Below, in pieces: positions 8,694 through 18,021 of a DNA stretch of 64,000 bases (position 1 is the first letter of the stretch; each line of letters begins with the position of its first letter). The position numbers and the translations under genes are program-made. This DNA is from JAVEDQ01 sp963783105 (GTDB lineage: Bacteria > Actinomycetota > Actinomycetes > Frankiales > Frankiaceae), in contig CAWAMI010000003.1 of the NCBI GenBank assembly GCA_963783105.1, forward strand, positions 186,001 through 250,000. The letters run 5' to 3'. The notes beneath the pieces were generated by a model, which saw nothing but the letters and a program-made list of their open reading frames with translations, did not search any database and was not told the DNA's origin.

Positions 8694-9736
8694 GCCGGGA
8701 CGTTCGCGAGATCGGCGACGTCCGGGAGATCGGCGACGTCCGGGAGATCGGCAACGTCCACGAGATCTGTGTCGTCGAGATGCTCGGCGGCTTCGGCGAC
8801 CTGCTGCTCGCCCTCCCCAGCATCCACGCGCTGGCCCGCCGGTTTCCGGACGCCGCGCTGCGCGTGGTCACGCTGGCACCCGGCGACAGCCTGCTCGCAG
8901 CCGACCCGGCCGTGGCCTCCGTGACGGTGACGGACGCCGACGATGCCGCCGCCGGGCTCGCCGCCCACCTGGACGAGCATCCTGCCGACCTCGCCGTGTC
9001 GACGACCATGCACAGCGGCGTCGTCGAGCTCCTCGACGCCCGGGTGCCGCACACGGTCACCAACCTCTGGCGCCGGCCGCCCGCCGACGAGCCGGTCGAG
9101 CGACGGTTCCTCCGGCTGCTCGCGGGCGACGGGCTGATCGACCCGGCCGACGTCGATCTGCCGCTGCGGGTGGTCCTGACCGACGACGAGCGACGGCACG
9201 GCGCGGAGCTGCTGCCCGACGGCGAACGGCCGCTGCTCGTGCTCCCCGGCGCGGGCATGCCAATCAAACGGTGGCCGGCCGAGCGCTGGTCCCGGCTCGT
9301 CGGGAAGCTCCGCGAGCAGGGGAGGACCGTCGTCACCGTGCCGGACGGTGCCGACCTGCCCGGAGTGCACGTGCTCCCCGCCCAGGATCTCCGCGGTTTC
9401 GCCGCCACCGCCGCCGCGGTCGGCGCCCGCGGCGGCGTCGCCATCGGCGGCGACACCGGACCCGTCCGGCTCGCCACCGCCGTCGGCACCCCGGCCGTCG
9501 GGCTGTACGGGCCGACGCTGGCCGCCCGCTACGGCCTGTCCGACCCGGCGAGCGTGAACCTGCAGGGTCTGCCCGGCTGCGAGATCCGCCGCCCGACGGC
9601 GATCACCGAACAGGAGTGCTGGTGGTCCGCCCGCTGCCCGCTCACCGCCGACGGGGGACCGGCCTGCATGGCCGACCTCGAGGTGGATGCCGTCCTCGAC
9701 GCCCTGCCGAGCGCTGAGCGCCGTGCCGATCGCTGA
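8690..9736 (+). CDS. Glycosyltransferase family 9 (heptosyltransferase-like)
   Basis: GT9 enzymes transfer sugars from ADP- or similar donors. The family core begins at CVVEMLGGFGDLLLALPSIHALARRFP. The donor site GGVAIGGDTGPVRLATAVGTPAVGLYGPT (read in two parts) is intact. Before the core lies an odd N-terminal extension of repeated six-residue DVREIG units. The GTG start overlaps the stop of the upstream glycosyltransferase by 4 nt. GT9 enzymes in actinomycetes are usually annotated as ADP-heptose-LPS heptosyltransferases by similarity, although no LPS is made. Confidence 0.85.
   Translation: MSRDVREIGDVREIGDVREIGNVHEICVVEMLGGFGDLLLALPSIHALARRFPDAALRVVTLAPGDSLLAADPAVASVTVTDADDAAAGLAAHLDEHPADLAVSTTMHSGVVELLDARVPHTVTNLWRRPPADEPVERRFLRLLAGDGLIDPADVDLPLRVVLTDDERRHGAELLPDGERPLLVLPGAGMPIKRWPAERWSRLVGKLREQGRTVVTVPDGADLPGVHVLPAQDLRGFAATAAAVGARGGVAIGGDTGPVRLATAVGTPAVGLYGPTLAARYGLSDPASVNLQGLPGCEIRRPTAITEQECWWSARCPLTADGGPACMADLEVDAVLDALPSAERRADR
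8699..8770 (+). repeat. 18-bp in-frame tandem repeat in the GT9 N-terminus
   Basis: Four units of 18 bp encode DVREIG three times and then NVHEIC; units 2 and 3 are identical. The array lies directly after the coupled start codon and before the conserved glycosyltransferase core, so it is probably a recent expansion that the fold tolerates. Confidence 0.85.
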
Positions 9737-9776
9737 GCGCCGTGCTGAAACCGGTGCCGCGGGTAGGGGCCGGGGC

Positions 9777-9944
9777 ATGAGTGAAGCATCGAGCGAGAAG
9801 CAGACCTCCGACTCCCACGGCGGCATCTCCTCCTCCGGCCGGACGGCGGACGACTTCAGCCCCGAGTCGCAGGTCCCGGGCGACGACTACGGCAACACCG
9901 GCCAGGAGACGGTCCAGGAGAGCGAGAACGACGGAGGGAGCTGA
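9777..9944 (+). CDS. Small hydrophilic hypothetical protein
   Basis: A 55-residue acidic, Ser/Glu/Asp-rich product without hydrophobic segments, cysteines or a recognised domain. It is probably disordered. The ATG at 9777 is chosen because upstream codons in this frame overlap the glycosyltransferase end. It lies between the glycosyltransferase pair and the convergent RibD-like gene. Confidence 0.5.
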   Translation: MSEASSEKQTSDSHGGISSSGRTADDFSPESQVPGDDYGNTGQETVQESENDGGS

Positions 9945-9963
9945 GCCGGCGAGCGCCGCACGG

Positions 9964-10716
9964 TCAGCGCCTCCGATACCGCAGGAACAGGTCACCGTCC
10001 TCCTCGAGCACCCCGGCGAGCGACCAGTTCATCGACTGGGCCCGCGGCTCGCCCCACGGTGAGCCGCCCGTCATGCCCGCCCGCCCGGGCCCGGCGAGCT
10101 GCGGAGCCACCGTGAGGCACAGCTCGTCGACCAACCCGGCGAGGACCAGCTCCGACAGCAGCTGCGGACCACCCTCGCACAGCAGCCGCCGGAAGCCGCG
10201 GTCGGTCAGCGCCCGGACGGCCAGGGAGGCGTCGACGTCCTCGTCGCCGCAGACGACCAGCTCGGCCCGCTCCCGGACCTCGTCGGACGCGGCTTCGGCG
10301 GCGGCGGCCGTGGTCAGCAGCAGCGGACGCGGCGCGCCCGGCACCGGCTCGAGCACCGGCGTGCCCGGCTCGAGACCCCGCCGGGTGACGACGGCGATCG
10401 GCGGCACCGGCAGCTGCCCGGCCAGCTCGCGCCGTCGTCGCCGGTCCTCGGGCAGCTCCGCCGCCCGGTAGCCCTCGGTCCGCACGGTCCCGGCCCCGAC
10501 CAGCACCACGTCGGCGAGCGCGCGCAGCAGGTGGAAGATGCGATGGTCGCCGGGCCCGCCCAGCGGCCCCGAGCGTCCGCCGACCTCGATCGCACCGTCG
10601 ATGCTGGCGACGAAGTTGGCCCGGACCCACGTTCCGGTACCGGGGAAGGCATAGATCGTTTCGAGGTCGGGCTCACCCGTCCCGCCGGGCAGCAAACTCC
10701 GCACGGAGGGCAACAC
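9964..10716 (-). CDS. RibD C-terminal-type pyrimidine/dihydrofolate reductase family protein
   Basis: An NADPH-dependent reductase-fold protein of about 250 residues. The family features are ANFVASIDGAIEVGGRSGPLGGPGDHRIFHLLRALADVVLVGAGTVRTEGY (read in parts) and the C-terminal LLCEGGPQLLSELVLAGLVDELCLTVAPQL. The gene is divergent from zapE with only 7 bp between the proposed GTG starts. Mycobacteria show the same pairing (Rv2671 next to Rv2670c), where the Rv2671 protein has dihydrofolate reductase activity. The exact start is uncertain; GTG 10704 is also possible. Confidence 0.82.
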   Translation of the reverse strand: MLPSVRSLLPGGTGEPDLETIYAFPGTGTWVRANFVASIDGAIEVGGRSGPLGGPGDHRIFHLLRALADVVLVGAGTVRTEGYRAAELPEDRRRRRELAGQLPVPPIAVVTRRGLEPGTPVLEPVPGAPRPLLLTTAAAAEAASDEVRERAELVVCGDEDVDASLAVRALTDRGFRRLLCEGGPQLLSELVLAGLVDELCLTVAPQLAGPGRAGMTGGSPWGEPRAQSMNWSLAGVLEEDGDLFLRYRRR

Positions 10717-10723
10717 TAGATCC

Positions 10724-11752
10724 GTGCCCCGACGTCTCACCGACCGTCGTCCCGAGGTCCCGGCCACCGAGCTCGTCGCCGCCATGGTGCCGCCCCCGCG
10801 GTTCGACGACGTGCGGTTCGCCACCTACGTCCCGGATCCGGACGAGCCGACCCAGCGCGAGGCCCTCACCAGCGTCGAGTCCTTCGCCGCACGGCTCGAA
10901 CGCAGCCGGGCGTCCAAGCGGTCGCTGTTCGGACGCCGACGGCGCGATGCGGCCGCGGACGCCGATGGGCGGCCGGGCCTCTACCTCGACGGCGGCTTCG
11001 GCGTCGGCAAGACGCACCTGCTGGCCTCGCTCTGGCACGCCGCCCCCGGGCCCAAGGCGTACGGGACGTTCGTCGAGCTGACCTCGCTCGTCGGCGCGCT
11101 GGGCTTCGCCCCGACCGTCGAGGCCCTCTCCGGGTACCGCCTGCTCGCGATCGACGAGTTCGAGCTCGACGACCCCGGCGACACCGTGCTGCTGAGCAGC
11201 CTCCTGAACGAGCTGGTCGACAGCGGGGTCAGGATCGCTGCGACCAGCAACACGCAACCCGAGGACCTCGGTGCGCAGCGATTCGCGGCCGAGGACTTCC
11301 TCCGCGAGATCCAGGGTCTCGCCGCGCACTTCGACGTCCAGCGGGTCGACGGCCCGGACTACCGGCATCGCGGCGCGATGACACCGCCTCCGCCGGCGAC
11401 GGACGAGGAGGTGGCGGCGAGGACCGCGAGCGTGGACGGGGCGACCTGCGACGACTTCTCCGCCCTCTGCGGGCATCTCGAGTCGCTGCACCCGTCCCGC
11501 TACGGCCGGCTCGTCGACGACACGCCGCTGGTCGGGCTCACCGGCGTGCATCCGCTGACGGACCAGGCGGTCGCGCTGCGCGTCGGCGTTCTCGTCGACC
11601 GGCTCTACGACCGGAAGGTGCCGATCGTCGCGTCGGGCTCACCGGTCTCCGAACTGTTCGGCGAGGAGCTGCTGCACGGACCGCACCGCAAGAAGTACCA
11701 GCGGGCCGTCTCCCGGCTCGGCGCGCTGATCCGGGAGGGTGCTGCGAGCTGA
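10724..11752 (+). CDS. zapE: Cell division protein ZapE (AFG1-family ATPase)
   Basis: A P-loop ATPase that in other bacteria binds the FtsZ ring. It has Walker A GGFGVGKTHL near residue 90, Walker B LLAIDEFELDD, and the sensor region RIAATSNTQPEDLG. At 342 residues it is of normal family length. The GTG start is 7 bp from the divergent RibD-like gene, so the two promoters overlap. Confidence 0.9.
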   Translation: MPRRLTDRRPEVPATELVAAMVPPPRFDDVRFATYVPDPDEPTQREALTSVESFAARLERSRASKRSLFGRRRRDAAADADGRPGLYLDGGFGVGKTHLLASLWHAAPGPKAYGTFVELTSLVGALGFAPTVEALSGYRLLAIDEFELDDPGDTVLLSSLLNELVDSGVRIAATSNTQPEDLGAQRFAAEDFLREIQGLAAHFDVQRVDGPDYRHRGAMTPPPPATDEEVAARTASVDGATCDDFSALCGHLESLHPSRYGRLVDDTPLVGLTGVHPLTDQAVALRVGVLVDRLYDRKVPIVASGSPVSELFGEELLHGPHRKKYQRAVSRLGALIREGAAS

Positions 11753-11816
11753 CGTCACGCCGGCGCCGGCTGATCCGTCGTCAGTTAGACAGGAGAACCG
11801 AGATCGAGGAGGCGCA

Positions 11817-12632
11817 ATGCGCATCGCGGTGGCAGGCGGAACAGGCACGGTCGGGCGGCTCGTGGTCGATGCCGTCCGGCGGGCCGGGCACGAGCCGGTC
11901 GTGCTCGCGCGGTCCACGGGCGTCGATCTGCTCGGCGCGGGCGGGGTCGGGGACGGCGGGGACGGTGACGGCGCGGTCGGGGACGGCGGGCTCGACGAGG
12001 CGCTGCGCGACGTACGCAGGGTCGTCGACGTCAGCAACGTGACGACGACGCGGCGCGCGGCGGCGGTCCGCTTCTTCGAGCGGGCGACGGGGTCGCTGCT
12101 CGCCGCCGGTGCGCGAGCCGGCGTGGAGCACCACGTGGCCCTCTCGATCGTCGGGATCGACCGGGTCGACCTCGGTTACTACGCCGGCAAGCGTCGCCAG
12201 GAGGACCTGGTGCTCGCCGGCCCGGTGCCCGCCAGCGTCCTGCGGGCGACGCAGTTCCACGAGTTCGCCGGGCAGCTGGTGCAGCGGCTCGGTCGCGCGC
12301 CCGTGGTCGCCGTGCCGCGCATGCTCAGCCAGCCGATCGCCGCGAGCGAGGTGGCCGCCGCGCTGGTCGACCTCGCGCTCGCCGAGCCCTCGGGACGGGT
12401 ACCCGACCTCGCGGGTCCCCGCCGCGAGCAGATGCCGGATCTGGTCCGGCGGCTGCTCCGCGCCCGCGGCTCGCGGCGACCCGTTCTCGCGCTGCCGTTG
12501 CCCGGCCGGGTCGGTCGGAGCATGGCCGACGGCGGATTGATCCCCACCGACGACGGACCTCGCGGTCGGATCGACTTCGAGCAGTGGCTCGACGGGACGT
12601 CAGATCTTGCCGCCGACGCGCGGGAGCAGTGA
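11817..12632 (+). CDS. NAD(P)-binding atypical SDR family protein
   Basis: A Rossmann-fold protein of 271 residues starting with MRIAVAGGTGTVGRLVVDAV, the nucleotide-binding motif of NmrA/atypical short-chain dehydrogenases. A Gly/Asp-rich insertion at residues 38-60 looks like low-complexity expansion. GAGGAGG lies 4 nt before the ATG, a strong ribosome site. Its last 33 bp overlap the convergent epimerase-like gene. Substrate unknown. Confidence 0.8.
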   Translation: MRIAVAGGTGTVGRLVVDAVRRAGHEPVVLARSTGVDLLGAGGVGDGGDGDGAVGDGGLDEALRDVRRVVDVSNVTTTRRAAAVRFFERATGSLLAAGARAGVEHHVALSIVGIDRVDLGYYAGKRRQEDLVLAGPVPASVLRATQFHEFAGQLVQRLGRAPVVAVPRMLSQPIAASEVAAALVDLALAEPSGRVPDLAGPRREQMPDLVRRLLRARGSRRPVLALPLPGRVGRSMADGGLIPTDDGPRGRIDFEQWLDGTSDLAADAREQ

Positions 12633-13682
12633 CTTCGCGCCCGACACGATCTGGTCGACCGGCCCCCGGACCGCCCGCAGGACCGGGCTCGGACCGCCGC
12701 TGGCCGTCCGGACGCCCTCGATCGCCTCGAGCACCGCGTCCCGCGCGTCGACCTTCGGACGCCAGTCGAGGTCGCGGCGCGCGCGCTCCGTCGACATCAG
12801 CGGCACGCCGAGCGCCAGGTCGACCCAGCCGACGTCGGTGGGCTGCAGCCGCAGGCGCCACGTCAGGTCGACGACCGCACGGGCGACGGATGTCGGGAAC
12901 GGAACCGGCTTCGCCCGCAGCGCGGCGGCGATCTCGGTGATGGTGAGCACGGGCTCGCCCGCGACGTTGTAGGCGCCGCGCGCCGCGTCGGTGACGGCCG
13001 CGGCGGCGAAGGCGGCGGCGACGTCGTCGGCGTGGACGACCTGGAGGGCCAGCCGTGGCAGGGCCGGGACGACCGGGATCATCGAGCGGCGGACCAACGG
13101 CATCGGCACGAACGGGCCGAGGAAGTACCGCGCCTGCTCGCTGGAGGCCTGCTGCTGCAGGACGACGCCCGGCCGGATGCGCACGACGCGGGTGGCCGGT
13201 ACGTCGGTCTCGAACACGTCGAGCATCCGCTCGACGTGCCGCTTGTGCTGGCTGTAGATCGAGGTGGGGATGCCCTCGGTGTCCCACGACTCGTCGACGC
13301 GGCGGTCCTTCGGCCCCGGGGAGTAGGCCCCGACACTGCTCGCCACGACCAGCGACGGCACCTTGGCGGCGCGGACCGCGGTCAGCACGCGGCGCGTCCC
13401 GTCGATGTTGGTGGCGGCCATGGTCTTCTCGTCGTGGCTCGGCTGGATCAGCCAGGCGAGGTGGACGACGGCGTCGGCGCCGCCGAAGGCGCGGGCGAGG
13501 TCGTCGGAGGAGCCCTCGGTGGCGATGTCGGTGGCGAACCAGTCGGCGATGTCCGCCAGCGGACCGTTCGCCGGGGGACGGCGGGCCACACCGACGAGTT
13601 CGTGCGACGCGTCCTGCCGGTGGAGGGCCTGCAGCACCCGGCTCCCGACGTTGCCCGAGGCTCCCGTGACGACGATGCGCAT
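12600..13682 (-). CDS. NAD-dependent epimerase/dehydratase family protein
   Basis: An extended SDR of about 360 residues with TGASGNVGSRVLQALH at the N-terminus and the catalytic Y-x3-K in SIYSQHKRHVERML. The C-terminal part contains the DLDWRPKVDARDAV segment common in sugar-epimerase-like enzymes. The ATG at 13682 opens directly into the Rossmann motif, so longer starts are unlikely. Its 3' end overlaps the convergent SDR gene by 33 bp. Confidence 0.82.
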   Translation of the reverse strand: MRIVVTGASGNVGSRVLQALHRQDASHELVGVARRPPANGPLADIADWFATDIATEGSSDDLARAFGGADAVVHLAWLIQPSHDEKTMAATNIDGTRRVLTAVRAAKVPSLVVASSVGAYSPGPKDRRVDESWDTEGIPTSIYSQHKRHVERMLDVFETDVPATRVVRIRPGVVLQQQASSEQARYFLGPFVPMPLVRRSMIPVVPALPRLALQVVHADDVAAAFAAAAVTDAARGAYNVAGEPVLTITEIAAALRAKPVPFPTSVARAVVDLTWRLRLQPTDVGWVDLALGVPLMSTERARRDLDWRPKVDARDAVLEAIEGVRTASGGPSPVLRAVRGPVDQIVSGAKSLLPRVGGKI

Positions 13683-13734
13683 GCCCCGGTCCCTACCCGG
13701 CCGACTCAAGCCTGCACGGGCGGTGGATCGGTCG

Positions 13735-15508
13735 CTAGCGGGGCTGGAGCAGGCGGAGCACCGCGGCCGACTCGCCCTCGATCTCGACGCTGCCGTCGGC
13801 GAACCCGAATCCGTTCGCGGACGTGAGCAGCATCTGAATCGGCGTTCCGGGCAGCGGGATGATCTGCCGGTGGCGCGCGAGGTTCGCCACCACGACCACG
13901 GAGCCGCGGCGCAGGACGAACCAGCGCTGGTCCCCGTCCTCCTCCCAGCTGCAGTGCACGTGCCCGAGGTCGGGGTCGGTCAGCTCCGGCTCGCTGCGCC
14001 GGAGACGGATCAGCTTGCGATGCCACTCGAGCAGGGCCGCTCCCCGCTCGCCGAGCGGTTCGTCCCAGTCGAGGCGCGAGCGCTCGAACGTCGCGGGGTC
14101 CTGCGGGTCCGGCACGTCCTCGGTCGCCCAGCCGTGGCTCGCGAACTCGGCGCGGCGCCCGGTGCGGACCGCCTCACCGAGCTCGCCGGCGTGGTCGGAG
14201 AAGAACTGCCAGGGCGTGCGGGCGCCCCACTCCTCGCCCATGAACAGCATCGGGGTGAAGGGGGAGAGCAGCAGCAGGGCCGCCCCCACCCGCAGCAGGC
14301 CGTCGGAGAGCGTCGCCGACGCCCGGTCACCGACGGCGCGGTTGCCGATCTGGTCGTGGTCCTGCAGGAACGTGACGAAGCGGTGTGCCGGAACGCCCGT
14401 CGCCGGCCGGCCGTGGCGGCGGCCCCGGAAGGTGGAGTAGGTGCCGTCGTGCACGAAGGCGGACGTCATCGCCTTCGCCAGCACCTCGAGCGGCCCGAAG
14501 TCGACGTAATAGCCCTGGCGCTCACCGGACAGCGTCGCCCACAGCGCGTGGTGGACGTCGTCGCACCATTGCGCGTCCAGGCCGTAGCCGCCGGCCTGCC
14601 CGGGAGCGGATCAACCGCGGGTCGTTCAGGTCGCTCTCGGCGATGAGGAACAGCGGTCGTCCCGTCTGGGCGGCGAGCTGCTCGACGCCGACGGCCAGCT
14701 CCTCGAGCAGGTGGACGGCGCGCTCGTCGGCCAGCGCGTGCACGGCGTCGAGGCGTAACCCGTCGATGTGGAAGTCACGCAGCCACATCCGGGCGTTGTC
14801 GAGGACGAACGCGCGGACCTCGTCGGAGCCGGGGGCGTCGAGGTTCACGGCCGCCCCCCAGGGGGTGACGTGGGTGTCGGTGAAGTAGGGACCGAAGCGG
14901 GCGAGGTAGTTCCCGGCCGGGCCGAGGTGGTTGTAGACGACGTCCATCACCACGCCGAGCCCGCGCGCGTGCGCGGCGTCGACGAAGCGCTTCAGGCCGT
15001 CGGGGCCGCCGTAGGCGTCGTGGACCGCGAACAGGTCGACTCCGTCGTAACCCCAGCCGCGTCGGCCGCCGAAGGCGTTGACCGGCAGGAGTTCGACGGC
15101 GTCGACGCCCAGGCCGACGAGGTGGTCGAGCTTGCCGATCGCGGCGTCGAACGTCCCCGCCTCGGTGAACGTGCCGACGTGCAACTCGTACAGCACGCTG
15201 CCGGCCAGCGGCAGGCCGCGCCAGCGTTCGTCGCTCCACGCGAACGCCGCATCGTCATAGAGCCGGGAGGGGCCGTCGACGCCTTCGGGCTGCCAGCGCG
15301 AGCGGGGGTCGGGCAGCGGGTCGGTCGTCCCGTCGGCGGTCGTGACCCGGTAGGCGTAGTCGTCGCCGGCGACCGCGTCCGGCAGGTCGAGGGACCACCA
15401 GCCGCCCTCGCCGGGCGCGAGGTCTGCGGGCCCGGCGGCCTTCGAGGGCTCGCGGACCTCGACCCGCACTCCCGTGGCTCCTGGTGCCCAGACAGCGAAG
15501 CGCGCCAT
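13735..15508 (-). pseudogene. treZ: Malto-oligosyltrehalose trehalohydrolase TreZ, frameshifted
   Basis: TreZ releases trehalose from the maltooligosyl-trehalose made by TreY. The first frame (15508 to about 14600) carries the CBM48-like N-terminus, HVGTFTEAG, MDVVYNHLGPAGNY, the nucleophile segment GLRLDAVHAL and IAESDLNDPRLIRSR. It then runs out of frame. The second frame, one base over, resumes with GGYGLDAQWCDDVHHALW and continues through FLQDHDQIGNRA and FMGEEW to the normal C-terminus at 13735. One extra base near 14598 explains the break: removing it restores REAGGYGLDAQW, the family sequence, and a normal length of about 590 residues. It may be a real mutation or a sequencing error. 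Confidence 0.9.
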
Positions 15509-15606
15509 GAGTCCTTCCCGCCGGCCGAGGTTCCAGGTCCGCGGCGACCCGGGGGAGGGGCGGCTGCGCGACCTGCGACGTTACCGGGCGAGAGGGGCGT
15601 ACCGGG

Positions 15607-16599
15607 TCAGGACCGGAGGGCCGGCTCCTCGACGGCCGGCGCCGCGGCCAGCGTTTCCCATGCCGTTTGCGGTTGCGCGCCGTGCCCGGACTCGGGCGCC
15701 TGCGGCGAGCTCGCCCGGGTACGACGGATGACCGCGCGGCGGACCTGCTTCCACACGAAGGGGCTCGCGACGAGCACGGCGACCAGGACGATGCCGACCA
15801 CCTCGGTCGGGACCTCCAGCAGCTTGAGCGCGCTGGCGAGCAGCACGACGGCGATCGCCCTGCGGACGAGCCAGTTCGGTGCCGTCGCCGAGAGCCGGGC
15901 GCCGAGATACACCCCGGGCACGCTGCCGATGAGGATCGACGCCGTCAGGCCCAGCTGGAAGTCGCCGAACAGCAGGTGCCCGATGGCCGCGGACGCCACC
16001 AGCGGAACCGCCTGCACGAGGTCCGTCCCGACCAGATCGCCCGCCTTCAGCGCCGGATACAGCATCAGCAGCGCGACGATGATCAACGAGCCGGAGCCGA
16101 CGGACGTCATGCCGACGACGAGCCCGCCGAGGATGCCGACGATCAGCGTGGGGACGGGCCGGGCCACGACCTTCGCCGGGGCGCTCGTCGCGCCGCCCGC
16201 CACGGCCCGCTGCCGGACGTCGAGAAGCGCCCGGACGATCATCATCGCGACCGCGAGCAGCAGGGCGACGCCCAGTGAGACCTTGACGATCGACTGCACC
16301 CCGTCGCCGTCGCCGAGCGCCTTGATGAGCAGCACCCCGCAGAAGGCCGCGGGCACCGAGCCCAGGACCAGCCACTTCACGAGGTCCCGATGGACCGTGC
16401 CGTGCTTGACGTGGACCGCGCCGCCGACCGGCTTCATGATCATGCTTGCGACGAGGTCGCTGGACACCGCGGCCAGGGGCTGCACCCCGAACAGCAGGAC
16501 GAGCACCGGCGTCATCAGCGCGCCGCCGCCCATGCCGGTCATGCCGACGACGAAGCCGACGAGCAGCCCTGCCAGGGTGACGAGGAGGTCGAGATGCAT
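15607..16599 (-). CDS. TauE/SafE family sulfite exporter-like membrane protein
   Basis: A 330-residue polytopic membrane protein with about eight hydrophobic segments. It shows the family's glycine-rich opening GLLVGFVVGMTGMGGGALMTPVLVLLFG and its repeat in the second half (GILGGLVVGMTSVGSGSLIIV). The family moves sulfite, sulfonates or other anions. An AAAGG site precedes the ATG. It lies downstream of the DUF559 gene and two palindromic repeats, and upstream of treZ on the same strand. Confidence 0.85.
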   Translation of the reverse strand: MHLDLLVTLAGLLVGFVVGMTGMGGGALMTPVLVLLFGVQPLAAVSSDLVASMIMKPVGGAVHVKHGTVHRDLVKWLVLGSVPAAFCGVLLIKALGDGDGVQSIVKVSLGVALLLAVAMMIVRALLDVRQRAVAGGATSAPAKVVARPVPTLIVGILGGLVVGMTSVGSGSLIIVALLMLYPALKAGDLVGTDLVQAVPLVASAAIGHLLFGDFQLGLTASILIGSVPGVYLGARLSATAPNWLVRRAIAVVLLASALKLLEVPTEVVGIVLVAVLVASPFVWKQVRRAVIRRTRASSPQAPESGHGAQPQTAWETLAAAPAVEEPALRS

Positions 16600-16941
16600 G
16601 GAGCGCCTTTCAGGGCCTCACGGGACGAGCGGCGGTTCGGAACTATTGCTATCGCCACGATAGACAATGTCGAGGTCTCGCGCAGTCAGTCAGTCGAGTG
16701 ACGCGAAATTGGCCCGTTCGGGTGGTCCCCACCGTCCGCCCGGGCCCCTGCTTGCGGTCGTGGCCGGGCGGGGTCCGACGCCACGGCGCGCGCTGATGAA
16801 CTGTCCCCGCCCGGCCCTGCGCGCAGGTGGCAGGGTCAGTTGATCGTTTTCGGGTGCTCCCAGGTGCGGGGCGATCGGGTCCCGCGGGCGGGCCGGAGTT
16901 GACGAACTGTCCCTGGCCGGCCCCCTGCGCAGGTGGTCGGG
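16600..16941. other. Gene-free region with two palindromic repeats
   Basis: No convincing coding sequence. It holds two copies of a 51-nt palindromic element, listed separately, and the promoter side of the TauE-like gene. The rest is unremarkable G+C-rich sequence. Confidence 0.6.
16795..16845 (-). repeat. 51-nt palindromic repeat, copy 1
   Basis: Read on the minus strand it begins GATCAACTGACCC and ends GGGACAGTTCATC, so its ends pair into a hairpin. It is preceded on that strand by AAAAC, as in copy 2. Confidence 0.75.
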
Positions 16942-16951
16942 TCAGTTGATC
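16901..16951 (-). repeat. 51-nt palindromic repeat, copy 2
   Basis: Same length and ends as copy 1. Its first bases (GATCAACTGA on the minus strand) contain the last codons and the TGA stop of the AbiEi/DUF559-like gene. Confidence 0.75.
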
Positions 16952-17892
16952 GTTTTCCGACGCTTCTCGTACGCCGCGACGATGTCCGCGACCACCTTTT
17001 CGGGGTGGTCGCGGATCTCCCGAGGGGTCAACCGGATGGTCAGGATCCCGTACGCGTTGTACAGCCACCGGTCGCGCTGCCGATCGTGCTCGGACGCGTC
17101 GCGGAGCCCGTGCGACTCCCAGTCGTCGACCTCCACGGCAAGCTTCGCCTCTTCGTAGAACCCGTCGAGGTAGGCCCGGACGCGTGCCCCGTCGTACATC
17201 GGCACCTCGAGGGCGGGACGCGGCAGGCCGCCCGCCGTCAGAAGCCGGACGAGACGGCGCACCCACCGGTCGGCGCCGTCCGCATCGAGTTCATCCAGGG
17301 CGTCCTGTAGAGCCGCCGAGCCCGAGATGCCGCGGCCACAGGCGTCCCGCAGCACGTCGATGTTCAGTCGCTCCTCGCGCAGCAGGTCCTCGACCAGTGC
17401 GAGGAGATCGTTCCGCAGGAGGACCGCGGCGCACTGCAGCACCGTCGGCACGAGCATCCCCGTGGGCAGAAGCAGTCCCTTCGGCTCGGAGCGCACGCGC
17501 ATCGTCCTCGGTGGCTTCTCGGTGAAGTGGCGAACCGTCCCGCGCAGGGGAAGCTTGCGTCGCGACGTCGGCAGCAGCACGTGCACCTCGGACGGCTCGG
17601 GCACCTTCAGCCGCTGGAGGTGGGCCGCCGTCGTGTGCGAGAAGCACCACCCTCGAGGGACGCCGGTCGGAGTCAGCGCCAGCCGGACGGCGGCGAGGCG
17701 CGCTTCCCGGTTCGGCTGCCAGAGAACCGGTCGGACCACCCGCGGCTGCTCCTCGACCCACTCGCCGCTGCCGAGTCGGGCGCGGAGCAGGTTGCGGTGG
17801 CCCGCGTCCGTCACCTGGCGGACCGTCAGGAGCCCGTGTTGACGCCGGGCGAGCGCGAGCAGATCGGGGTCCACCGAGGCATTGCAGGCCAT
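16942..17892 (-). CDS. AbiEi-like / DUF559-like orphan protein
   Basis: A protein of about 316 residues. The N-terminal winged-helix part (LLALARRQHGLLTVRQVTDAGH) resembles the AbiEi antitoxin domain. The C-terminal part (LDGFYEEAKLAVEVDDWESHGL, DRQRDRWLYNAYGILTIRLT) resembles DUF559/Vsr-type nuclease folds. Such genes are common orphans in actinomycetes; no AbiEii toxin partner is adjacent. Palindromic repeats flank it on both sides, and the downstream one supplies its stop codon. The ATG at 17892 is preferred over the extended reading to 17949. Confidence 0.72.
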   Translation of the reverse strand: MACNASVDPDLLALARRQHGLLTVRQVTDAGHRNLLRARLGSGEWVEEQPRVVRPVLWQPNREARLAAVRLALTPTGVPRGWCFSHTTAAHLQRLKVPEPSEVHVLLPTSRRKLPLRGTVRHFTEKPPRTMRVRSEPKGLLLPTGMLVPTVLQCAAVLLRNDLLALVEDLLREERLNIDVLRDACGRGISGSAALQDALDELDADGADRWVRRLVRLLTAGGLPRPALEVPMYDGARVRAYLDGFYEEAKLAVEVDDWESHGLRDASEHDRQRDRWLYNAYGILTIRLTPREIRDHPEKVVADIVAAYEKRRKTIN

Positions 17893-17962
17893 CGGCGGAC
17901 GTCCCGGGGGCGTCGAGCGCCCGCCTGTGGATGCCCTGGGCGCACCCACAGCCCCCGAAGAC

Positions 17963-18013
17963 GATGAACTGTCCCCGCCCGGCCCTCGCCGCAGGTGGCG
18001 GGGTCAGTTGATC
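17963..18013 (-). repeat. 51-nt palindromic repeat, copy 3
   Basis: On the minus strand GATCAACTGACCCCGCC pairs with GGCGGGGACAGTTCATC at the other end (two mismatches). It sits upstream of the AbiEi/DUF559-like gene. Confidence 0.78.
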
Positions 18014-18021
18014 GTTCCGCC

